Below are positions 14,923 to 21,037 of a stretch of 32,155 nt of DNA, piece after piece. Each line of letters starts with the position of its first letter. Within the stretch, counting starts at the first letter, position 1. The position numbers and the translations under genes were made by a program. Source of the stretch: a virus. The stretch spans positions 1 to 32,155 of IMG/VR virus record IMGVR_UViG_3300035698_005160; one strand, 5' to 3'. Under the pieces are notes generated by a model. It worked only from the letters and a program-made list of their open reading frames with translations, searched no databases and was not told the origin of the DNA.

Positions 14923-15100
14923 CAGCAGGGTAAGTGACGAAGCAATAATAGGAGAATACTTGCGGCGATATTGTATCTTATTGCATACCTGGTTCGGGCA
15001 AAAGTTCGCTAGGCGGACGGCAATGGAGCACACCGCAAATCACTGTGGAATGACAGTAGAAGAAGTAGCCGCTATGATAGACGCGAGGAGAAAGCGATGA
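14903..15100 (+). CDS. Island protein 5: single three-helix module
   Basis: A 65-residue protein (61 if the ATG at 14915 is used; neither start has a clear ribosome site, so translation is probably coupled to gene 4, which it overlaps). Segment ARRTAMEHTANHCGMTVEEV lines up with ARYTAVQKVAEFYDVTPEEV of protein 4, the clearest evidence of common descent within the island. It ends AAMIDARRKR, a basic tail. The gene overlaps the next as ATGA. Confidence 0.65.
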   Translation: MQKTMNNSRVSDEAIIGEYLRRYCILLHTWFGQKFARRTAMEHTANHCGMTVEEVAAMIDARRKR

Positions 15101-15288
15101 AGGCTACAGTACACCCGGCAGTAAGTGCCTCGAAAATTCGCGACGCGTACAGGGAGCAAATGAAGGCACACAAGCATAGAAGCGTTGGCGCCCCACCAGA
15201 ATTGTTGCGAAGACTAATTATTCACCGGCTAGCAAAGCGATTTAAACTATTCGAGTCCACAATAGCGGAAGTAACAGAAGGATTGTAG
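15097..15288 (+). CDS. Island protein 6: single three-helix module, basic
   Basis: A 63-residue protein with GAGGAG before the ATG and an ATGA overlap with gene 5. The module reads KIRDAYREQMKAHKHRS, then PPELLRRLIIHRLAKRF, then FESTIAEVTEGL. It is rich in Lys, Arg and His, in line with nucleic-acid binding. A strong intrinsic terminator follows within 10 bases, so it ends the first island operon. Confidence 0.65.
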   Translation: MKATVHPAVSASKIRDAYREQMKAHKHRSVGAPPELLRRLIIHRLAKRFKLFESTIAEVTEGL

Positions 15289-15296
15289 CATAGACT

Positions 15297-15325
15297 GGCC
15301 GGGGTCAACCCTCGGCCTTTTTTTT
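15297..15325 (+). terminator. Rho-independent terminator of island operon 1
   Basis: GGCCGGGG pairs with CCTCGGCC (one G-U) around a five-base loop and is followed by a run of nine T. Position directly after gene 6 fits. Confidence 0.9.
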
Positions 15326-15332
15326 GTTTTTT

Positions 15333-15360
15333 GCGCGAAATTCACCAAGTCCGCAGTTGT
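15333..15360 (+). repeat. Dispersed CCAAG element, copy c
   Basis: GCGCGAAATTCACCAAGTCC, then GCAGTTGT; exact core at 15339-15352. The inverted repeat half is not well kept here. It lies between the terminator of island operon 1 and the promoter of gene 7. Confidence 0.7.
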
Positions 15361-15407
15361 TTTGATTGTCGATCAGGTTAATAAAGTATTGGGGTCTTTT
15401 TCTCGAT

Positions 15408-15435
15408 TTGACAGATTCTGGAATCATGGTACAAT
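15408..15435 (+). promoter_or_regulatory. Strong sigma70-like promoter of island gene 7
   Basis: TTGACA (15408-15413), 16 bp, TACAAT (15430-15435), with TG in the extended -10 position. This gives the last island gene its own transcript. Confidence 0.8.
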
Positions 15436-15473
15436 ATGATTGTAACGATACACTAGTCGAAGGAGAAAACGAA

Positions 15474-15803
15474 ATGATGAGCGCAAGAAATAAGGAAATG
15501 GTTCGTGAGTCTTACGCCGTATATCTGAAGCGATATACCGACCGAGGGGGGTTCACGACTGCATCATCGGAAGAAGCCGCAATGTGGCACACTTGCCTAT
15601 TCCACGCAATCTCCGAGACGGCATTCCGCAAGGCGATGCTCACCAAAGAGCAAGTGAGGGAGGAATACCGCAGGCGCCTCAAGCTCTACAAGGGGCAGAC
15701 GCTCTGGACCGAGGACCGATGCAGACGAACGGCCCGCGAGTGGATTATGGTGCAACACGACCTAACCGAAGCCGAACTGATGGACTTCTTGACTAGAGAC
15801 TAG
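15474..15803 (+). CDS. Island protein 7: tandem three-helix modules
   Basis: A 109-residue protein; ATG at 15474 with AGGAG upstream is preferred to in-frame starts that precede the promoter. It has two modules: residues about 5-55 (EMVRESYAVYLKRYTDRGGF, ending ETAFRKAMLT) and about 56-109 (EQVREEYRRRLKLYKGQTLW, then DRCRRTAREWIMVQHDLTEA, ELMDFL). Both open with the same V-R-E-x-Y motif, so the halves are repeats of each other. It has a separate promoter and the convergent terminator at 15822-15853. Confidence 0.75.
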   Translation: MMSARNKEMVRESYAVYLKRYTDRGGFTTASSEEAAMWHTCLFHAISETAFRKAMLTKEQVREEYRRRLKLYKGQTLWTEDRCRRTAREWIMVQHDLTEAELMDFLTRD

Positions 15804-15821
15804 GCAATACCGCAATGGAGC

Positions 15822-15853
15822 ACAAGCGAGGGGCAATTTGGCCCCTCGCTTGT
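15822..15853. terminator. Bidirectional terminator between island and tail operon
   Basis: A perfect 13-bp stem (ACAAGCGAGGGGC with GCCCCTCGCTTGT) and a six-base loop, placed between two converging genes. It ends transcripts from both strands and isolates the island from the minus-strand tail genes. Confidence 0.85.
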
Positions 15854-15856
15854 TGT

Positions 15857-16120
15857 TTATGTCAGTCGTTTGGTTGTGGCCCGCTTCGATAGACGAATTA
15901 TCAGTTCATCTATGTATTGTGCTGGCTGTTGCTGTATTTGCCAGTAGTCCATGCCGGTTGCTTCGAGTATGTCCAGCTCGTTTGTGTACTGTGCTGATAC
16001 CATGCGTTTCCTCCCGTTCTTGTATAGCTGTTCATACTCTATTCTAACGCGCCTTGCCCATTGCTCTAGTGTACCGTCTAGAGCACCAAAGTAGGGTTGC
16101 GGTCTGCTATTTCCCCACAA
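15857..16120 (-). CDS. Tail assembly chaperone, downstream reading frame
   Basis: An 87-residue frame that begins inside the end of the first chaperone gene in the -1 frame. This is the arrangement of the lambda G/T pair, where frameshifting makes a longer GT protein. The sequence WGNSRPQPYFGALDGTLEQW is typical of such second frames. The only early start is a TTG with a weak ribosome site, so it may be made by a -1 shift, by reinitiation, or both. The -1 frame is closed upstream by a TAA, so any shift must occur within the last 15 or so codons of the first gene. No canonical X-XXY-YYZ heptamer lies there; a P-site slip at C-CCT is one option. Confidence 0.6.
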   Translation of the reverse strand: MWGNSRPQPYFGALDGTLEQWARRVRIEYEQLYKNGRKRMVSAQYTNELDILEATGMDYWQIQQQPAQYIDELIIRLSKRATTKRLT

Positions 16121-16458
16121 ACTTTATCCCACAATGGATCATCTATGTCGATTCTAGTAAAGGTTTTCGAGCTAAACGGCACTGGCTTATCGTCATCTAC
16201 GATATTCCAGGCTGTGACAGCAAGGCGTAGTAGGATCATAACCCTGTCTTCTGGTCTGTATTGGCGTTCTAGTACGGTGTTTGTCTCCTCTTCGCCAGTC
16301 TCCTCGTTGAGTTCGGTTTTCTCCACGTTTGTCCAGTTCCATAGCGCGCCATTGAATTTTGCGCGGTCCTCTAGTGTTAGCTTCGCTTTAATCTCGACCC
16401 AATCGCCTGAATCGTCTACGCTAACCTTTACTGCCGTATCGCTTACAAATCTACTCAT
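16078..16458 (-). CDS. Tail assembly chaperone, upstream reading frame
   Basis: A 126-residue acidic protein starting MSRFVSDTAVKVSVDDSGDW, with a central acidic segment (NEETGEEE) and DRVMILLRLAVTAWN. It lies right after the tail tube gene, the usual place of the G-like chaperone that keeps the tape measure soluble during tail assembly. The 43-base overlap with the next frame supports the assignment. Confidence 0.65.
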   Translation of the reverse strand: MSRFVSDTAVKVSVDDSGDWVEIKAKLTLEDRAKFNGALWNWTNVEKTELNEETGEEETNTVLERQYRPEDRVMILLRLAVTAWNIVDDDKPVPFSSKTFTRIDIDDPLWDKVCGEIADRNPTLVL

Positions 16459-16471
16459 TCTGCCCTCCTGT

Positions 16472-17479
16472 TTACGGTAGTGCTGCCAATGTGTTTACGT
16501 TAATGAATTGTAGTTGTGTACTATCCGAGTCCACTATATTGTACTCGAATGTCATGGTGTCGTCTCCATCGTCCTCTTCTAGGCCCGGGACGTTTGTTGG
16601 GACTCCCGCCATGTTTATCTGTAGCGTCTTGTATATATAGCTACTGCCTGCTGTCGTGAACGCCGAGCCGGTGAAACTCATTCTGATTAGCTGTACTGTG
16701 CCGGCTTGTGCCGCTGCTCGCAGTGCTTCGCCGTTTGCGTTGTGTCGCATAGTCAAGCTAACAGTAGGCGCGTCTGTAGGACTCCAGATTGGAGAAGTAA
16801 AGTATAGCGAACCGTCGGCGGCAAACAATGGCAAGTAACCAGTCGGGACCGCCAGAGAGAATCCCAACCAGGAGGCGGTTTTGGCCGTTGTGCCTATTGT
16901 GCCGCCGGCTGCGTCCATTGTCAGTATTCCCTTATTGAATAGAATCTCTTCGACTGTTGGCGCCGTTTGTCCAGCAGTGAAGGCGCAGTCTGTTAGTTGT
17001 CGGCCCCTCCACGTTCCCTCGACTGTAACCGACTCGTTACGCGCGCCCGCTAGTGTGAACGTCTCGACGAACGCGTATTCCATTTCGTCCGACTCTTGTG
17101 TGTTGCCGCCCTCGATTGTATAGTATTCTAGTGTCGCCGCGCTCGTGTTGGATACGTCGTGCTGCCATATTTTTCCGCTGCCGCCTGTGTCCGTTGCCGG
17201 TGTTCCCACGCGTTCTACTCCCGCCTGGAACCAATAGCCGATTTGCTCAAATGTCGCTGGGTGTGTCGGAACCTCAATCATTGCGGCCGTGTTCGGTCTA
17301 TAGTGGCGACCTTTGCCGAATCGCTGTCCTGTAGCTTCGTCTTCGACAAGCTCCACTATCCCCTCGTCAATCATAACCGCGCCGTCTCTAGGCCAGCGCA
17401 TTACGGTTGTTGCCGCTACTGCAGTCCCTGCTGTGGCCTCTGTTCCGAACTGAACTTTTCTCAATACTGTTGCGCCCAT
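16472..17479 (-). CDS. Major tail tube protein
   Basis: A 335-residue beta-rich protein opening MGATVLRKVQFGTEATAGTA, a form common in siphovirus tail tube proteins. Its first half has the repeating strands of the tube fold, and a second beta domain follows (LPLFAADGSLYFTSPIW and later). Position between neck genes and assembly chaperones fits. The start is preceded by AGGACAC directly before ATG. It polymerises as rings around the tape measure to form the tail shaft. Confidence 0.8.
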   Translation of the reverse strand: MGATVLRKVQFGTEATAGTAVAATTVMRWPRDGAVMIDEGIVELVEDEATGQRFGKGRHYRPNTAAMIEVPTHPATFEQIGYWFQAGVERVGTPATDTGGSGKIWQHDVSNTSAATLEYYTIEGGNTQESDEMEYAFVETFTLAGARNESVTVEGTWRGRQLTDCAFTAGQTAPTVEEILFNKGILTMDAAGGTIGTTAKTASWLGFSLAVPTGYLPLFAADGSLYFTSPIWSPTDAPTVSLTMRHNANGEALRAAAQAGTVQLIRMSFTGSAFTTAGSSYIYKTLQINMAGVPTNVPGLEEDDGDDTMTFEYNIVDSDSTQLQFINVNTLAALP

Positions 17480-17496
17480 GTGTCCTTCTTTCTAGT

Positions 17497-18762
17497 CTAT
17501 TCGACTCTCTTCCATGCTACTAATCCACTCTGCATACTGTCCTTTTGACCGCCGACGCTTACGCTATAGCCAAGTGCTTCTAGGTGCTCTGGATAAACCG
17601 CGCCTTGATGCCGCTCGTGTTCGTTGCCGTATTCTGGCCCCTGTTGTGTTCTTCCCCACGGCGCGCCAACTATTACCAAGCCGCCCGGTCTTGTGGCAAT
17701 CTCTAGGTTTCTTAGTGCTTTTTGCAGGTCTTGCTCTGCTACATGTTCCGGTCCGTGCCACCAGAATACAGTATCATACTGACCTTGGATAGAATCAACT
17801 ATACTTCCGCAAAAAGTACTGGCAAATAGTCCAGTATTCGCGTTGTATAGTGCGTTGGCTGGGTCTATTTCTAATAAGTGTAGCGTCCAGCCCGCGGCTT
17901 TTAACTCTCTTGCATAATTCTGCCGCCATTTGTTAGCGCCTACGTATAGGATGTCTCTATTATTCTGTGGTGTGAATATCTCGCCTACGGTTTCTTTCAG
18001 TTGAGCGAGTCTTGTCTGGTATACGTTCCTGCCCCACTTGAATTGTGGCGATTCCTGGAATGTGTGCCACGTTTGCGGCGTGATATAGTTTTCTGCCATG
18101 TGAGGCGATGTTATGCGTGTGTCTACATAAATTTGCACCCCGGCCTCTTTACACCTGTTACTAAATGTTATGTCCGGCCCCGCGAACTTTACCTTGATTA
18201 GGTCGTCTATTGTACATTCGGGCCAATTGGCATAGTCTGGAAGCGGGTATTCATAGGCGAACCACGGGAATCGCAGTTTTTTGAATACGTCTACGCTCAT
18301 GCACAAGCTTGCCGCGCCCACTACGTCCACCTCGACTATTCCGGGCGTCCATTGTGCTATAGCGTTATGGTTGCCTTCCGCGTCGTTTACAAACGCGCAA
18401 GGCTCGTATGGTTCCGTTCTTCTAAAGTTTAGGCCGCTCATTACGAGTGCCTCTGGTTTTTCTCTAAGTGCCCGCTCAAATAGCTGAACCAGGTCTTTTG
18501 GATGTTTATGGTCTATATCCAAGTGTAGCATATGCGTTACTGTTAAATCCTCGCGGCCGCGTGCTCGCATAGTCTCGTTATGTTTTAGTGTCGCTACTGC
18601 GGCGTCAAGGTGTGCTAGGTCACACCTCTTCGCTGGCCCCGTCAGTGTTCCCGCTCCCCTTGCTGTCAGTGCCATTATATTGTCTGCTGTCTGCCAACTC
18701 ACTGTCCCCGTCCGTTCCCATAGCGGCGTCACCATTATCCGTGGCCATTGAAGGCTCTCCAT
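17497..18762 (-). CDS. Glycosyltransferase-methyltransferase fusion
   Basis: A 421-residue protein with two enzyme parts. Residues 1-230 are GT-A-like: MVTPLWERTGTVSWQTADNI, the DxD motif LDID at 81-84, VVGAASLCMSVDVFKKL at 147-163 and a closing CKEAGVQIYVDTRI at 204-217. Residues about 268-421 form a class I SAM-dependent methyltransferase: DILYVGANKW (motif I, 270-279), LLEID (296-300) and RPGGLVIVGAPWG (358-370). The ATG at 18762 has GGAG; it overlaps the upstream gene by 143 bases. Within a tail operon it may modify virion proteins or surface sugars (inference). Substrates are unknown. Confidence 0.8.
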   Translation of the reverse strand: MESLQWPRIMVTPLWERTGTVSWQTADNIMALTARGAGTLTGPAKRCDLAHLDAAVATLKHNETMRARGREDLTVTHMLHLDIDHKHPKDLVQLFERALREKPEALVMSGLNFRRTEPYEPCAFVNDAEGNHNAIAQWTPGIVEVDVVGAASLCMSVDVFKKLRFPWFAYEYPLPDYANWPECTIDDLIKVKFAGPDITFSNRCKEAGVQIYVDTRITSPHMAENYITPQTWHTFQESPQFKWGRNVYQTRLAQLKETVGEIFTPQNNRDILYVGANKWRQNYARELKAAGWTLHLLEIDPANALYNANTGLFASTFCGSIVDSIQGQYDTVFWWHGPEHVAEQDLQKALRNLEIATRPGGLVIVGAPWGRTQQGPEYGNEHERHQGAVYPEHLEALGYSVSVGGQKDSMQSGLVAWKRVE

Positions 18763-18898
18763 AGTTTTTCTCCAGTGTTGTGTATTCTGCCATGCCGAAT
18801 TTAACCAGTCTGCTCTCTGTTACGCATGTTGTATCAATAATGGTCCCCTCGGCCAGTGAACCCCATGTTCCTGTCATATTGTGCAGTAATTTAATCAC
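18620..18898 (-). CDS. Small neck-region protein with acidic low-complexity tail
   Basis: A 92-residue protein from a GTG that overlaps the preceding TAG. Residues 1-40 (IKLLHNMTGTWGSLAEGTII, then TESRLVKFGMAEYT) show a small beta-hairpin pattern that I have seen in short phage head-tail proteins: strand, G-rich turn, L-x-x-x-G-x-A-E. The C-terminal half is rich in Asp, Gly, Ser and Asn, and lies in the 143-base overlap with the GT gene, where the other frame probably dictates the sequence. Confidence 0.55.
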   Translation of the reverse strand: MIKLLHNMTGTWGSLAEGTIIDTTCVTESRLVKFGMAEYTTLEKNYGEPSMATDNGDAAMGTDGDSELADSRQYNGTDSKGSGNTDGASEEV

Positions 18899-19338
18899 TA
18901 ATCGAATGCCTCCTCGTATTTTACTGGGATGTCGAATACCCAGGCTGTTGTGCTGATTGCTCCATTTCCCCATGCGACGTGCTCTAGTCTGCCCCTTAGT
19001 GCTTGCCCTTGCCCTATATTCATCGCCACGCCGTCAAGCGTCGGATCTGACCAAATGGCCTTTGGAATACTGATAGCGAACCCGTTAGCCCGCTCTATAG
19101 CCGAGGGCATGTCAGTTCTCGCTACGTGAAGCTGAACGGATACAGTAAAATGGAATTCACACCGCCCTGGGTATGTATCGACGTTAAGGTCGGTAGCCAA
19201 CAGTAGAAGAAACGGAAATTCATGAATAGACTCCGGCGGATGGTCGGGCGCTGCCTGGATGCCGTCTACGTTGTCGGTTATCTGCTGTCTTAGTGCCTCA
19301 ATTACTTCGTCTAGTGTATATTTTGTCAATTTGACCAC
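18898..19338 (-). CDS. Tail terminator-like protein
   Basis: A 146-residue alpha/beta protein: an N-terminal helix (TLDEVIEALRQQI), then strands with a long hairpin (RCEFHFTVSVQLHVART), ending VFDIPVKYEEAFD. Size, pattern and place between the gp10-like neck gene and the tail tube gene fit tail terminator (gpU-like) proteins that cap the tube. Start overlaps the end of the gp10-like gene by 13 bases. Confidence 0.55.
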   Translation of the reverse strand: MVKLTKYTLDEVIEALRQQITDNVDGIQAAPDHPPESIHEFPFLLLLATDLNVDTYPGRCEFHFTVSVQLHVARTDMPSAIERANGFAISIPKAIWSDPTLDGVAMNIGQGQALRGRLEHVAWGNGAISTTAWVFDIPVKYEEAFD

Positions 19339-19745
19339 TCTTTTGCTATCTCTAGTGCTGCTTCCATTAGTGCATCGTCTATCGCTCTTGGGTCTCGTTT
19401 GTCTGCGTCAGTGAACCAACCCTGCGTTCTTGCACCTATCCACGGCCCCTTTGCGTAGTGATACGCCGGGTTCTCGTCTAGTACTGCTGGGTAGCTTGCG
19501 CCATTGTGGGCTACTCTCGTTCCGATTTCGAGCGAGGGTTCTTGTATGTCTAGCATCCAAATGTTGCCAGCGCCGCCCTTCTGTGTCGATTTGCGCGTGG
19601 GTCCATATTTGACCGGCGCTAGTTTCTCCTGTATTGTGGACAGGTTTCGACCAGCCTCTTCTAGTCCCATGATCTGTCCCTTTAGGATTATTCGACTCTC
19701 TAGCGTTCTAATCGCTGATACTATGCCCTTCCAGGTGAATGACAT
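19326..19745 (-). CDS. HK97 gp10-like head-tail joining protein
   Basis: A 139-residue protein with an N-terminal helical part (RNLSTIQEKLAPVKYG), a central strand region with IGTRVAHNGASYPAVLDE (the usual gp10-like pattern of a strand followed by G-x-x-Y-A/P-x-x-x-E) and a C-terminal helix (ALMEAALEIAKEW). This family forms part of the neck and helps tail attachment. It follows the connector gene with a four-base gap. Confidence 0.7.
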   Translation of the reverse strand: MSFTWKGIVSAIRTLESRIILKGQIMGLEEAGRNLSTIQEKLAPVKYGPTRKSTQKGGAGNIWMLDIQEPSLEIGTRVAHNGASYPAVLDENPAYHYAKGPWIGARTQGWFTDADKRDPRAIDDALMEAALEIAKEWSN

Positions 19746-19749
19746 TATT

Positions 19750-20649
19750 CTATATCCTAACCCTGGGCCATACTCTTTTCAGCATTGCGGCCGCTTCTGG
19801 CTCCATTTCCTTAGTATACGTCACTACTCCAAGCTCCGGCATACCCAACGCATCCTGATACCCGCCTTGTGCCTTTTTGTACCATCTACCGCATAGTATT
19901 CTAGCTGCCCTTGTGACCGCTCCCGGCGGCGTCGAACTGACTCCGAACGCTGCTACAACTTTTACTGTCTGTTGGCCTGCCGTAAACCCGTACTTGGTCG
20001 TGTTGCTTTTTCTACTCACTACTAGCGCCCTGACGGGTTCACCCATTGCGCTTGCCTGCGCTGGCCACTTGAATACGGCTGTCTCTAGTGTCCAGGCCGT
20101 ATATGTGCCTGTTGTCTCTTCTACTGATACCGAGGTGATTGTAACGGCGGGGTCTATCTGGCATACCTGCGTATCATCTACCGAGTAATATCTTGTGCTG
20201 TCTGTTGCCGCGTTGTATGATCCAGCCTCAACGCCCTTGTATTGATCAATTACTCTGCTGGCGTCTACCGCCATTTCCCATAGTGCATGCTCTGACTCTG
20301 GCCCAAGGCTTGCTCTACCGGCGTCTGCTATCAATAGTTCCTGCCTCACGTCGAATGCCGATATATACGCGCACTTTGTATTATTCTGCCGCGCTGTGCT
20401 GGCGTCGCCATCAGCATCACCGTCGTATAGTTTCGCTGTGTACCAAGTCGTCGCGGCTGCTGCCGTGTCCAGTACTGCATAGCCCGTCGTGGCGTCCACT
20501 AGGTCTAACGTGGCGACTAGGGCGTATGTGCCGTCTTCTGTGGCCGAGCTATAAAAACGTATCTTCTCATACGCGCTCATGGCCATTGTAATGTCATCTA
20601 CGGTCGCGTAAACTATTCCATCATTCACCGCCCTAATCGTTGGTTTCAT
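19750..20649 (-). CDS. Head-tail connector (adaptor) with N-terminal fibronectin-like domain
   Basis: A 299-residue protein. Residues about 1-85 look like a fibronectin III-type beta domain (IRFYSSATEDGTYALVATLD, then TTWYTAKLYDGD). Residues about 100-299 match gp6/gp15-like adaptors: ALWEMAVDASRVIDQYKG, then a beta insert, then PPGAVTRAARILCGRWYKK and a C-terminal GVVTYTKEMEPEAAAMLKRV. The adaptor ring docks below the portal. The extra N-terminal domain may be displayed on the outside of the neck (inference). Start follows GAGG and the stop of the preceding gene. Confidence 0.65.
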   Translation of the reverse strand: MKPTIRAVNDGIVYATVDDITMAMSAYEKIRFYSSATEDGTYALVATLDLVDATTGYAVLDTAAAATTWYTAKLYDGDADGDASTARQNNTKCAYISAFDVRQELLIADAGRASLGPESEHALWEMAVDASRVIDQYKGVEAGSYNAATDSTRYYSVDDTQVCQIDPAVTITSVSVEETTGTYTAWTLETAVFKWPAQASAMGEPVRALVVSRKSNTTKYGFTAGQQTVKVVAAFGVSSTPPGAVTRAARILCGRWYKKAQGGYQDALGMPELGVVTYTKEMEPEAAAMLKRVWPRVRI

Positions 20650-20922
20650 CTAGTCCTCTATTTCTGGCTCGTCGATTACCCACACGGGAAGCTTGTCCTC
20701 GTCCGAGTCGAAAACTTTGCTCTCGTCCGCTTCCATAATAGCTTTATTAATTTCCGGCGCAGTCTTGGCCTTGCGATTACGGGTTTTCTTCGGTCTCTCG
20801 AAGCACTCCGGGGCGTCTCGCAATAGGTACGCCTCAATGGCCTCATCTGCATTTACTGTTCGTCCCGCCTTGTATACTAGCCCGCGCGCGCCGTTTCTAT
20901 AGTTCATTAGCACTTTTAGCAT
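20650..20922 (-). CDS. Small head-completion-region protein
   Basis: A 90-residue protein: a short beta/helix domain at the start (MLKVLMNYRNGARGLVYKAG, then DEAIEAYLLRDAPECFE) then a basic stretch (RPKKTRNRKAKT) and an acidic end. Such small proteins between capsid and connector genes are common in siphoviruses; function is unknown. Its leader carries GAGAGGACACA. It is the first gene after the 21007-21024 terminator and element copy d. Confidence 0.6.
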   Translation of the reverse strand: MLKVLMNYRNGARGLVYKAGRTVNADEAIEAYLLRDAPECFERPKKTRNRKAKTAPEINKAIMEADESKVFDSDEDKLPVWVIDEPEIED

Positions 20923-20950
20923 TTGTCGTGTGTCCTCTCGTAAATCACAA

Positions 20951-21005
20951 TATTATTTCGCGAAATTCACCAAGTACGCAGTTGCTGAGTAGATTACTAA
21001 AGAAT
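20951..21005 (+). repeat. Dispersed CCAAG element, copy d
   Basis: TATTATTTCGCGAAATTCAC, then CAAGTACGCAGTTG, with core 20964-20977 (one mismatch), followed by AGTAGATTACT and AAAGAAT. Read on the minus strand it lies between a terminator hairpin and the next gene. Confidence 0.75.
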
Positions 21006-21006
21006 A

Positions 21007-21024
21007 GGGGGGCTCTCGCCCCCC
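21007..21024 (-). terminator. Terminator after the decoration gene
   Basis: GGGGGGC pairs with GCCCCCC around TCTC. On the minus strand the hairpin is followed by TATTCTTT. It separates the decoration-protein unit from the connector unit. Confidence 0.75.
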
Positions 21025-21037
21025 AACTATTCTACTG

